Part shown: one piece after another, positions 34,232-45,321 of the stretch
Numbering within the stretch: position 1 is the first letter of the stretch
Layout: every line of letters begins with the position of its first letter
The notes under the pieces: generated by a model
Seen by the model: only the letters and a program-made list of their open reading frames with translations
Databases searched by the model: none
Told to the model about the DNA's origin: nothing
Made by a program: the position numbers and the translations under genes
Origin: Tetrastigma voinierianum
Lineage: Eukaryota; Streptophyta; Magnoliopsida; Vitales; Vitaceae
DNA: 64,000 bases
NCBI GenBank assembly: GCA_016808115.1
Contig: JAEQBH010004399.1
Location: forward strand, 477,656 to 541,655
Reading direction: 5' to 3'

Positions 34232-34304
34232 GTAAGTAATCAGCCGAGAATAATTTTTTCTTTCGAGATCTTGACATGAAAGTAAAGTTCCATAATCTTC
34301 TTGG

Positions 34305-34357
34305 GAAGAACTTTTTTAACAATGGGGCCTTTAGAGCCATCAAGCTTGTGAGAACTG
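34305..34357 (+). other. Mini-exon module 2, decayed (53 nt)
   Basis: It follows an intron-like segment (GACATGAAAGTAAAGTTCC) whose acceptor is lost (CTTGG in place of GCAG). It ends at a good GTGAGT donor at 34,358. The frame is closed by a length change in a T-run. Confidence 0.4.
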
Positions 34358-34542
34358 GTGAGTACTCTGACATTAATATAATCTTATTTTTTAGATATAA
34401 AATAGATTTCCTTCCAATAAGGAGATGTTAACACAATCAAATTAAAGTTAGTATCATTATTCATAACTCTAGAAAGTGTTTAAATATTTTTAATATATAT
34501 TTACAATTTTCAATAAAAGTATACTATATGATTCGAGCTTAT

Positions 34543-35309
34543 AAGACATCTCTGGTCTATATTTTTCAACTCCAAATTGGCATTTTATCAGTATTTAGAG
34601 ATGATGGGCCCACATTTTAGAGTCCCAACTCGAACAAACAGTCTCTATTTTCAACTTCAAATCATTATTCATTCTTCAAACATTCATTTTTATAATTAAA
34701 ATATTTTAATAATATGATATATGAAATATTTTTATTTTTATTTAAATATAAATATAAATTTATATTAAAGAAAACTATTATCAATATAAATAGTTTAAAA
34801 ACATAAAAATTCTTTTTAAACTAATAAATTATATTATAAAGCATAATATTACATTAGAAATAAAACAACATTAAAGCTAAAAATTTATTTATTTTGAGAA
34901 AAAATTATAAATTAATACTAAAAATGAATATATTAAAATCATTTTACTATATTGTATATGAAATATAATTCAAAATTAATAAATAATAAATATTAAAAAT
35001 AATATTTCTTGAAAAATAAAAATATGATAAAAATATTATTGAAATAATTATGTTATTATTGTAATAATAAAATAATGAAATAATAGTAGTGTAATAATAA
35101 AATAATATGGAATAGTGTTTACTAAAATAAGGGCTTCAACATCTTTGTATTTAAATATGTGAATAGTGAATCTCTAAATATGGAGATGCACTATTCACAT
35201 CTCTATTTTAGAGATGAAAATAAATAACTATTAAAGTATGGTTTTTGCTTCCCAAAATCTCTATATATAGAGATAGAGTTAAAAATATAGCATTATTGAA
35301 GATGCTCTA
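34543..35309. mobile_element. MITE-like TIR element, copy 1
   Basis: An AT-rich element of about 770 bp with imperfect inverted ends: AGACATCTC...CTATATTTTTCAACTC at the left and the reverse complement of AGCATCTTC...CTATATTTTTAACTC at the right. It has no coding capacity. It occupies the same place in both units of the tandem duplication, so it inserted before the duplication. Confidence 0.6.
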
Positions 35310-35749
35310 ATCGGGAAGATTATTCTTTTAGTTCATTAGAAGATGATTCAAGTTTATGGAACAACATTAGTGATTGAAAATAGATAACTATATTTTCTAG
35401 ATGATAACTAATGAATTTTTAGCTTATATATTATAGTTAAAATATTAAATACAACCCAATAGAAAAATAGAAATAATTAGACATGGCGCAAACAATTTAT
35501 GTAATTAAACATTATGTATGGTCGTGTCCACTCTAGTGATGCAATTGGTATACTAATGGTTTTAAATAAATAACAAATAAATTATAGATGGTGAAAACTT
35601 TGCCTCTTAATTTTTACAAAATCGTACTTCAATGAATATTCTGCCTAATTTCAGATAAAAAAACTTGACCATAGATTATTATGGATCCTAATTTCCTTTT
35701 TAGATATTGATTTGGATAGACAGTGAGGTTCCATGCATGATCTTTGCAG

Positions 35750-35803
35750 GAGATACTACTTCGGAGGAGGGAACAATTGAACCACCAGATTTAGGAATGC
35801 ATG
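35750..35803 (+). other. Mini-exon module 3 (54 nt)
   Basis: It is bounded by TTTGCAG and GTAAGT. The only open frame is the third, reading DTTSEEGTIEPPDLGMH. Duplicate of module 1. Confidence 0.6.
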
Positions 35804-35873
35804 GTAAGTAATCAACAACATAATTTTTCCTTTCAGATCTTGACATGAAAGTAAAGTTCCATAATCTTTGCTG

Positions 35874-35920
35874 GAAGAACTTTTGACAATGGGACGCTAG
35901 AACCATCAACAGCAGCTCTG
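35874..35920 (+). other. Mini-exon module 4, decayed (47 nt)
   Basis: Counterpart of module 2. The acceptor is mutated (TTTGCTG for TTTGCAG) and the donor is ATGAGC for GTGAGT. The third frame is still open (RTFDNGTLEPSTAAL). Confidence 0.4.
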
Positions 35921-36114
35921 ATGAGCACTCTGACATTAATATAATCTTATTTTTTGGATATAAAGTAGATTTTCTTCCAATAAGGAGATGTTAACACAAT
36001 CAAATTAAAGTCAAGTATGATTATTTATAATTCTGAAAGTGTTTCCCAAATATTTTAATATATATTTACAATTTTCAATAAAGAGTATACTAGGTACATT
36101 ATGATTGAGCTTAT

Positions 36115-36884
36115 AAGACATCTCTTTATCTATATTTTCCAACTCCAATTGACATTTTATCTATATTTAGAGATAGTAGGGCCTATATTTTAGAGTCTAT
36201 TTCGAACAAACAATCTCTATTTTCAACTTCAAATTGCAATATTCATTCTTCAAACATTCATTTTTTATAATTAGAAATATTTTAATAATATGATATATGA
36301 AATACTTTTATTTTTATTTAAATATAAATATAAATTTATATTAAATAAATAAAACTATAATAAATATAAATAGATTAAAAACATAAAAATGCTTTTTAAA
36401 CTAATAAATTATATTATAAAGCATAATATTACGTTAGAAATAAAACAACATTAAAAACCTAAAAAATTATTTATTTTGAGAAAAAATTATTAATTAATAC
36501 TAAAAATGAATAGATTAAAATCATTTTACTATATTGTATATGAAACATAATTCAAAATTAATAAATAATAAATATTAAAAATAAATATTTCTTGAAAAAT
36601 AAAAATATGATAAAAATATTATTGAAATAATTATTTTATTATTATTATAATAAAATAATTAAAGAATAATAATATAATAATATAATAATAGGAAATAGTA
36701 TTTACTAAAATATGGGTCTAGCATATTTATATTTAAATATGTGAATAGTGAGTCTCAAATATGGAGATGCACTATTCACATCTTTATTTAAAGATGAAAA
36801 TAAAAACTATTGAAGTATGGTTTTTACCCTCCAAAATTCTATATATAGAATGAGTTAAAAATAGAGCATTATTGGAGTGCTCTA
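36115..36884. mobile_element. MITE-like TIR element, copy 2
   Basis: Copy of 34,543-35,309 carried by the tandem duplication. Confidence 0.6.
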
Positions 36885-37350
36885 ATTGGAAAGATTATTC
36901 TTATAGTTCATTAGAAAATGATTCAGGTTTATGGAACAACATTAATGATTGCAAATAAATAACTATATTTTCTAGATCATAACTAATGAATTTTTAGCTT
37001 ATATATGATAGTTAAAATATTCAAATACAACCAAATAGAAAAATAGAGAAATAAAAAATTAGACATGAGAGCAAGCAATTTATGTAATTCAACATTATGT
37101 ATGAGTCGTGTCCCTTTGTAGTATTATATTGAGTATCTGAATTGTTTTAAATAAATAACAAATAAATTATTTATGTAAGAGACTTGTAAGGTGAGGTTCA
37201 AAATTTCAATGATAATATTCTAGAACAAAATAGTGTATATCTTTGACATCTAATCACTGCATTACAAAGTTTCAGTAATATGTTCCAAAATAGTGCAATA
37301 AGTTTGATATAGTAAGTTTCCTAAAAAAGGTTTGATATAGTATATAAAAA

Positions 37351-37474
37351 TAATAATAATAACAACAACAATAATAATAATAACATTAATAACAGCAACA
37401 TTAATATGTGTGTGTGTGATGTGTTATTAATGTGTGTATTATTATTATTATAGTTGTTGCTGTTATTATTATTA
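37351..37474. repeat. Imperfect inverted repeat of AAT/AAC triplets
   Basis: The left arm 37,351-37,394 (TAATAATAATAACAACAAC...) is nearly the reverse complement of the right arm 37,422-37,474 (TGTTATTAATG...ATTATTATTA). The 27-base loop between them holds a (TG)n run. Confidence 0.8.
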
Positions 37475-37739
37475 GAAAATAATATTTAGCCTTAACTATA
37501 CTTCATGGCTGGTTTGGATTGAATCAACTACATAGATCTTAACAAATGATGGCTAAAGGACCGGGAATGTAATATTTGTCAAACCAAATTTTAAAAGGAA
37601 AGGTGAATCGAAGCATCAAATTTAGCACAACCTATGCTTCCTAAAGAATACAGATATTATAGTTCATAGATCATCATTAATATTTTTTGTCCTTCAGATT
37701 TACCTTTGAATTCAAAGTGAAATTTTATAATGTTTGCAG

Positions 37740-37793
37740 GAGGAATCTCTAACATAAGGAAGCAAGTGAAACTATCATATTTGGCAAAGCGTA
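37740..37793 (+). other. Mini-exon module 5 (54 nt)
   Basis: It is bounded by TGTTTGCAG and GTGAGT. The only open frame is the third, reading GISNIRKQVKLSYLAKR. It has the same length and phase as modules 1 and 3 but lies outside the 1.58-kb duplication. Confidence 0.6.
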
Positions 37794-37900
37794 GTGAGTA
37801 CTCAAAAATAGAGAGATTATAGTACACTATAATACTTGATATATATTTTCTACTTTAGATATGCATTAAGAGAATTACTGAAAATTCATAACATTTGCAG

Positions 37901-37954
37901 GAGAAATTTCCAAAGGGAAGAAGCCAATAGAATGTATAATTTATCAAAGCATAA
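37901..37954 (+). other. Mini-exon module 6 (54 nt)
   Basis: It follows ACATTTGCAG. The donor position reads TTGAGT instead of GTGAGT. The third frame is open (EISKGKKPIECIIYQSI). Confidence 0.5.
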
Positions 37955-38068
37955 TTGAGTGCTCTACTACAACATAGATTAGTATAGTTGATAAATTGAC
38001 CTCTTTGGTTTGAGATGTGAGCTTTCCTATAAATTGAATATTCATAATGTTCCTTTTGAATTTCTTAG

Positions 38069-38100
38069 GGAAAGTATTAAAGCATAAGAATCCATTTTAG
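38069..38100 (+). other. Candidate terminal mini-exon
   Basis: It follows GAATTTCTTAG. Read in the same phase as the other modules it gives KVLKHKNPF and then a TAG stop at 38,098-38,100. This makes it a plausible last exon of the CNL locus. No donor-like site follows the stop closely. Confidence 0.4.
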
Positions 38101-38682
38101 TTGATTTGTCTTTTGGATAGAAAGAAGATTGATTGTTGATCTCTCCTAAATCAAAACACATTTATATTCATAAATTAACTTTACTAAGTAATTGTTGTTT
38201 TATCAAAAGATTGTGTTTACAACAACTATTGTAATATAGTGGTTTTAGGGCCGTCACCCGTATGATTTTAAGGTCTCTTGTAAATAGTCTTATACATAGA
38301 TTAACCTAGAGTTCTCTATAATATTATTTATTTTCTATCTGTAAAGTCAGTATATCAAACTGGACATGGGACTTGAACTCAAGTGCATAATTTCTGGAGT
38401 TTCTATTTATTGTGTCTCAACCCAAATATACTCTGTATCCTTAAGCATAACACAACTATTTTTAGTATTTTTTCAGTATTACATGATATTTGTAATATTT
38501 GAGTCCTACATAAACCCTGATGAAGAGCTCAATAAAAAAGACCAGCACATTGAGTGAGAAGCTGACTTTTACACTCTTTATGTGAAAGCCAAATATAGGA
38601 TAAATATAGTTTCCATACCCCTTGAAATTGAGCGTCCATGAACTAACATTCATTCTAGGTAGTTCCACACTTTAGCTTCATT

Positions 38683-39095
38683 TATAACACCCCAATGCTA
38701 CCTAACAGTTTTATAACATGTTTAGGGTATAAAATGAATTAAAAACCTTATTCGCTCGAAAAAATGACATTTTATGAAAAATGGCAACGATAATTTTGTC
38801 GACTTTGAAAAATTACGGAAAATTCTGAATCTCGGATGTGAAGCGGACATTGCAGTTGGAATCGTCCTCGCCAAAATCTAGCTACCACTGTTGAGATTTC
38901 ATCATATTAGAGATAGTGAATTTCGCGATTCGAGGCGATAGGTGTCGGGTGAGCAAAACGGGATTTTTAAAATCTCAAAGTGACAATATTTAAAAATGTC
39001 CATTTAGATCCATTGAAACTTAAAGCGGATGAAATAAATTGTTTGATTTGAAATGGATCGAGAGAGGGACAAGAGGCATGTGGGCCCAGCATAAG

Positions 39096-39160
<65 letters not shown>

Positions 39161-41260
39161 AGGGAGGAGACGAGAGAGATGGCGTAGGAGAATTTTTTTT
39201 TTTCTTCTCCCTGTAGCATTATACGGAGTTTCGATCGTCGGGATTCGTCGGGCCTAGAATGAAAGTGTATCTACTCGGCCAGCTACAGTGAGTGCCCTTG
39301 TGAGTTCGCCCAGGAATTCAGTAAGAAGTTCGAGGAAAATCCTAAGTTTGATATTTTCTCGGTCTATGGTTCTGACGGTCGAGTGGTGGACCGAGACAAA
39401 GTTGATTCACGCGTCGCATTACGCGTGGGTACCAAAATCTTGGGGGTTTACGTCAAACTCACGAGGTAGTGAGGCACTATCTTTGGATAAGGTCATGTAA
39501 TAGCATAGGTTGTTTTGAGGCAGAATAAATTGGGTGTGATTTGAATCCCAATTTTGGGAGAATATTAGAAATTTTTGGGACTAGATTTCGAGCAGTCTCA
39601 GACTGTATTGAAATATATAAATTAGATAAAGAATAAGAATATATATGAATATATGATATGATATGAATAGATGAATAATATGAATATAGGAATATATGAA
39701 ATGAATATATGATAGAAATACATGAGATTATGAAGTATACGATTAGACAACACATACTAAATATGCACAAATGATGAAAATAGTTACATGTATGGTAAAG
39801 AGAATTATGAATACATTAATTAAGTTAAAGATATATGAAAAATCACGAAGAATCTGAAATATATAGTTGTAAATATCGCGTATGATTGCAGAGATAACAA
39901 TTATTCGGGATATGAGATATATGCGAAATATAGTGGATTATCTACTAGAAGCACGGTAGAGGGATAGATAGAAAGCGCATAGAGTTATAAGATTCTTCTT
40001 TGTATCTGGTTCACAGATATTAGTGTTGGGTCGATGACGTCGTCTAATTTGGATCATTATAGGCGTTTGGGTCATACAGGATAGAGATCATTGTCTCGTC
40101 TGATGATAGTACCTTCGGGTATATACGATTATTTCAGTCATCATTCTAAGGTTTATGCGGCGTGAAACATAAAACGGATGACAAGTATCTAAGTCTGAGA
40201 AATAAAGTGTCAATGACCACGAAATGTATATAACCAGAGATAAAGTATATGAAAAGCATATGAAAGTACAGTATATAAAGCACAATATATGAAAATCATG
40301 GAAAGTATAGTATATGAAAAGTACTCGATGAAAATATGGGAAATATGATATAATGATTACAAGATGAAATGAAAGTATATGACAAAATATGCAAGTACAT
40401 GAAATCACATTGCTCTTGAATATGAAATATGACGAGGGTGCATACCGAATGCGTCATGAATGTCAATTCTATAGTCAAAGTGAATCATACTGTTAAATGC
40501 GAAATCACATTCCTATTGAATGACAAACAGGACGAGGTTCCTTCTCGAATCTGTCGTGAATGCCAATTTTATAGTCAGAGTGAAAACGCAAATGCAAAGT
40601 ATGTGACAATCTGAATCGTATAAGAAAATATATGATAAAACAATATGTAAGAGAAATGAATAATATAGCATAGGCGTGTAGCCACTACATGAAAAGAGAC
40701 ATGATATAGTCTGAGGATAAGAAAATGATATATGCGTAATAATTATAACATGTAATAAGTCCTTAGATGAAATATGAAAAGATGGAGCGGTTGAGACGTG
40801 TGAAGCGTTTTGGATGGCACTTGCGATCCCAGTGTTCTTGGTGGGTCCATTTATATGTTTCCCTAAGCGTAAGAAGCAGCACGGGTTTTAATAGTGTAGG
40901 TACAAAGCGGAGCAAGAGGATGGGACGTCACGTCGTGACACGGGCGTCTGGGGATGAGTGCTCCACCCGCCTTTGTTTCGCAATCTCGTTTTTTCATTGG
41001 GCCAACAGGTTTATGTATAGTTTTGTAATAGTGAAGAGTATAATAGTGCAGTAAAGGGACTCCCAAGTATTTGTGTATAGAATATTATGGTGGTATGTAT
41101 AATGTATATGTAAGATTTTGTATTACGAAATTGCATATGAATGAGAAAGCAGTGCAGTGTCGACTACGAGAAAGAAAGGTTAAGAGTCACAGTCTCGGGG
41201 AGATGTGACACCTCAACCCCTGACTTTACCCGTCGGGTGTCGGGTTGGGCGTCACACTAG
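38683..41260 (+). mobile_element. Gypsy LTR (family B/A mosaic), plus strand
   Basis: The start TATAACACCCC is TGTAACACCCC with one change. The next 60 bp (ACAGTTTTATAACATGTTT, GGTATAA) match the minus-strand start of the solo LTR at 25,788. The shared block GAATCTCGGATGTGAAGCGG lies at 38,823. Downstream are a (TA)n run, GGGTCGATGACGTCGTC (40,028), CCTAAGCGTAAGAAGCAGCA (40,862) and a candidate end GGGCGTCACA near 41,258. No convincing target duplication was found. No internal coding region follows, so it is probably solo. Confidence 0.65.
39097..39157. repeat. (TA)n microsatellite
   Basis: About 30 TA units inside the LTR. Confidence 0.95.
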
Positions 41261-41994
41261 CATTCACTCTAGACCCACCTTTGGGGCCTTGGTAGCCACT
41301 CTTACAGGTAGTACTTTCACAGATAGCCTCTCTGCTCAGTACCAACTTTCAATGAAAACACTAATGATAAGAATGATAAGGCCTCAAGCCCAATCGAACC
41401 AATGTGGGATCATATCAAAATGCGTTTGAAAAAAATGGGCTTGTATTTTGCAAGAACATTGCTTCCACTTCTTTTTGGGATTTTGGAACTACATCGATTT
41501 CAAAGCGGTTAAAAGCACTACTATTTTCTATTTTATTTCGAATTATGAGTTTCATTTTTGAATTATTATTTTTGTTTTGGTATTCTCTGAAGATGCGTAC
41601 ATCATTTATGAGAGCTCCATGATTCATAAACTATTCTCTGAGAACTCGACTCAAAGGAAAATATATATTGTTGGTGGCTTTGTGGAAAGGGATAACAATG
41701 AAGAAAGCCCAGGATTAAGGGATCCAAACTGCAAGCAAAATTCAATTACTTTCCCATGGAATGTTTGTGTTATTTTTAAGTTCTCTTTGGGTTTTTTTTT
41801 TTCCTTTTTTTTAAGTTCTCTTCTCTGTCTTTCCTTTAACATTTTTCCACCTTTGATTTTCTTCTTCTTGCTTTTATCTCAACTTGGGTTTAAAGTAGGT
41901 AAGAAGAAAAAAAAATGATACTTTCACTTGGACTTATTAATTGGCATTATATTGAGAAGCTCATATGTAGTTGGATGCTAGTAATCGTTTAGTG

Positions 41995-42028
<34 letters not shown>

Positions 42029-42381
42029 TCGCTTCTCATGCTTATGTTCAGGCATCAAAGTTTGTGTGTTAGCATTTTCTTTTTCTTTTTCGCTTCCACT
42101 TTTGAGGAATAATATTTCTTTATTGACAGAACATTAGATTGAAAATACTAATGAGCATGTTATTGTGTTGCATTAGCAAATCGGTATTGTAATTAACTTA
42201 TAATGAAATGGTGGTGGTGCACCTTTTGCTCCTAATTACTATGTTTCATATTGATTCATTCCTGCATTAACACTGGTGGGTTAATTACAATTTTAATTTG
42301 TACTTGGCAGGAAATGGTCGTACTGATTCTGTCTTTTGAATCAACATAATGGTAGTGTTGTTGGCGATGGGTGACACACAC

Positions 42382-42470
<89 letters not shown>

Positions 42471-42587
42471 GGATTGCCCACTTTGACCCATATTTTTAAG
42501 GACCAGGGTGAAAATAAAGGCCCAAATAAAACTAGAGTCTATTGCTTTGGCAGGCATACTTACGAGCTAATGGGAAAAACTGGGTCA
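41261..42587. other. Unassigned non-coding interval
   Basis: No motif-bearing frame was recognised. A (TA)n run lies near 42,000 and a longer one at 42,391-42,469. A T-rich stretch at 41,780-41,890 produces an artefactual hydrophobic ORF. Confidence 0.5.
42391..42469. repeat. (TA)n microsatellite
   Basis: About 40 TA units in a row. Confidence 0.95.
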
Positions 42588-43259
42588 TGTGATGTCCCAA
42601 TTCCGGGGTCGCATTGTGGCTTCGTCGGCCCGCGGAATTTTTATTTTAGGTCATCTTGCACCTAAGTCTTGGTACCGGATCGATACCAACTATCCGTGGA
42701 CACCGAGTTACTCGGCACCACCTCAATATGTCCTTTTATCGGGACCCATTCTTTCATATTTAAATCTAAAATATGAAAATAAAACATTTCATTACAGGTC
42801 AGTAGAGTCCAATCCTGACCTCTGTAATTTACATACCAGAGCTATTTGCTCTGATGATCGAAAAGTCTAATTACACATCTTTATCTGATTTACTTTATAC
42901 AAAAAGTAATATTAAGGCCACATGTCGACCTTCTTCTCCAATCACGCCTCGTCAGACGTCGTCTCCTGTCTTACTCTGTGCACGAAAGGGGTCCCACGAG
43001 AAGGGGGTGGCTTGATACTTAGTAGAGAATACCTTCTCTGAGGGCTACTCCTTTAAATGCACATGCGATGCCACACTCACATTCAAGTAAAAACATTCAC
43101 GTTCCTACTCAGAGGCACACACATGTCATGGATTGAGAATGTGTTCACCCTATCTATATCAGTCTCAGAAGTACCACTCGCATGCATATGCGAGTGTGAC
43201 AACTTTGTTATTAGTGTTTCACCTAATGACCCTTTACCCAAAACAAAAGCTTTTTGGTT

Positions 43260-43542
43260 TATAAATCAAATCTATTGGACATTCTTCGATATTCACTTTA
43301 TTCAAAAACCTTGGACAATCTTCGATAACAGTTTTATTCAAAAACATTAGACAGTCTCAGAAATGCTTGTTTTATTGAAACAATGGACAATCTCCAGGTA
43401 AATTGTTTTATTAAAAAACGAGTGGGCAGTCTCAAATAAAGCGTTTTGTTTCAAAAGCATTAGACCGGAGTCTCAGATAAAGCCCATTTTGTTTCAAAAA
43501 ACCTTTGAGACAGTCTCCGATAACCTGTTTTATTTAAAAACC
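43260..43542. repeat. Minisatellite, left part (about 50-bp units)
   Basis: Units share GGACA(A/G)TCTC, GATAA and TGTTT(T/C)ATTNAAAA in order, about five to six copies. The array continues at 47,749-48,030, so it was one array before the insertion between them. Confidence 0.85.
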
Positions 43543-43678
43543 AATGTTTTAAAAACCGGACCGGTCATTGAACTGGAAAAGTTATCGATTCATGGTCCAC
43601 TAGTTCAACCGGTGGTTGGACCGCGGTCGAACCAGTGACGTAATAAATATATATTTTATAATATTAAAATTAAAAATA

Positions 43679-43680
<2 letters not shown>

Positions 43681-43716
<36 letters not shown>
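43681..43716. repeat. (TA)n microsatellite
   Basis: TA run inside the DNA transposon. Confidence 0.9.
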
Positions 43717-43718
<2 letters not shown>

Positions 43719-45243
43719 GAAATAAATTTAATATTTAAATGTGAATATATTCAAATAGACTAATGCTAACTAATCTAACATATATCTTTATTTGCAATCT
43801 TATTACATAACTAGTGCTTGTCACGAGTGGTAACCTTATATTAACTTGTAGTGAAAGATCTCATGTTCAAATCTTGTTAGCTATTTTGTGTGGCGCCCCG
43901 AATCAGGGGTGTGGTTGACTACTGTTAACGTGAATACTCGTGAATGTCGGGTGACGAAGCATCTCACGAAAAATCGAGACGAGTCTCTTTTGTCTTGGGG
44001 AGGCTCTACCCGTAGTATACTACGCGTCAAAAATCGACAGTAATGCCACTTGGTCTCATATCTGGTTATAATGAGTAAAAATAACCACTTGGGCCCATGC
44101 ATTAATACTCCACGACATATCTCAACGAAATATACTACATGGTTCAAGAGTTAGTACACACTCTTATACAACATATTTTTAAATTTATAAAATCTAATAC
44201 ATGCACTCTACAATTAACTACGAAAGCCCGCAGCAGACTTTCTTCAAAATCGGACTGCAGGATGGCGGAGTCCCTCGCACGCTCCTGTGCACAGAAAAAA
44301 TAATATCTCGGCAGGTGTTTAATGCTCGATAGTGGAATCACCCTAAGTGGGTTACTCTCCACCTAAGTGCATATGCAATGCTCCAGTAAACACACATTCC
44401 AAGCGAGTCGTGATCCTTGAATGTCTAAATGACCATGTCAGAGTCCTCCTGACTCCGCCACTTGCTTGCACAGCGTGTGAGAAAACATCTTTTTCAAAAC
44501 AATTCTTGTTGTTTTCGAAACTATACTACCGAAGTATCGGTAAAAATATGGGACTACCCTTTGAGGCGAATGTGTTGGAGAACCTTCTGAAACAGTCATC
44601 GTCCTCATCCGAAATGATCTGTTGGGCCGTCTCCCAACCTCATTCTCCTTAAATTCATCCTGTTAAATTCCTTTCAAAAACGTTTTGTTTTTTAACCAAT
44701 TTTCATATCATTGCACTCACCTAATTTGTAGGCTACGGTGCGTATATGGAAATGCGTTATGCCATTTCACCTGATATATATATACCTGACACATGCGAAT
44801 ATATCATCATGCATATATTTACATAATTTAAATTACATAAAACATGTTATGCAATTTCTTAATACATTAAACCAAAATTAGCTCACATGGGCTAATTTAA
44901 CAAACACGAGCAATTCAATTTGAATTACTCAACCACTTTACCAAATTTCCGCACTTGAAATTTGATTTTTGTGTCACTATTCACGTGGACGGTGAAACCC
45001 TCAGTCCTTTGTTCACATCGAAATACGATATCGGTTTCACCTTGTGAAACGAATAGTATAACCATTTAGGCCTCATACACATCACAATACAATTTATTTC
45101 ACAAATTACACTTAAGCACTTTGGCTTATTTGACCCGTAAAACATGAGACCCCACCCTTCGTGACCACCTCATGGGTACCCTTCGATTGGAAGCTCACTC
45201 ATGGGGATATCTCATTCATTTGAGTTCCTTTCGCCTCCCCAGA

Positions 45244-45321
45244 GATTCGAACCCAGGACCTAGGGTCTTTAGTCCAATGGGAAGCATCTCTGGTACCAAC
45301 CGAGCTACTAGCTCGGTTGGT
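45244..45321 (-). other. tRNA-like A and B boxes (Pol III promoter type), minus
   Basis: On the minus strand the A-box-like TAGCTCGGTTGG (45,307 downward) is followed about 50 bp later by GGGTTCGAATC (45,254-45,244), a perfect B-box type. A complete tRNA cloverleaf with acceptor stem is not evident, so it is read as a tRNA-derived SINE head, not a tRNA gene. Confidence 0.6.
45295..45321. repeat. Perfect palindrome joining two A boxes
   Basis: ACCAACCGAGCTA and TAGCTCGGTTGGT are exact reverse complements separated by a single C. The plus-strand arm leads into a second, decayed B box GGGTTGAAAATC at 45,348. Confidence 0.92.

Larger units (their letters stand above)
34007..35587 (+). repeat. 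Tandem duplication, unit 1 (1.58 kb)
   Basis: It begins ATGGTGAAAACTTTGCCTC. The same order of sequence recurs 1,581 bp downstream, including two exon-like modules and a MITE-like insert. Copies differ by scattered substitutions and small gaps. Confidence 0.93.
35588..37168 (+). repeat. Tandem duplication, unit 2
   Basis: Second copy of 34,007-35,587. Homology fades after AAATAAATAACAAATAAATT near 37,168. It contains mini-exon modules at 35,750 and 35,874 and the second MITE-like copy at 36,115-36,884. Confidence 0.92.

Noticed and set aside
34125..35936. Two similar minus-strand ORFs (34,125-34,373 and 35,700-35,936)
   Set aside because: They are antisense to the mini-exon modules, and their similarity comes from the tandem duplication. 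Splice signals and open phase support the plus strand.
39004..39257. ORFs with long Tyr-Ile runs on both strands
   Set aside because: Translation of a (TA)n microsatellite.
41577..41918. Hydrophobic 113-codon ORF that looks like a membrane protein
   Set aside because: The hydrophobic stretch comes from a T/C-rich tract; there is no upstream signal or homologous pattern.
42285..42557. Minus-strand ORF of 90 codons
   Set aside because: Consists mostly of a translated (TA)n run; no domain.
45244..45321. Functional tRNA gene
   Set aside because: A and B boxes are present, but I could not form an acceptor stem or anticodon arm, and the unit recurs in tandem with variants.
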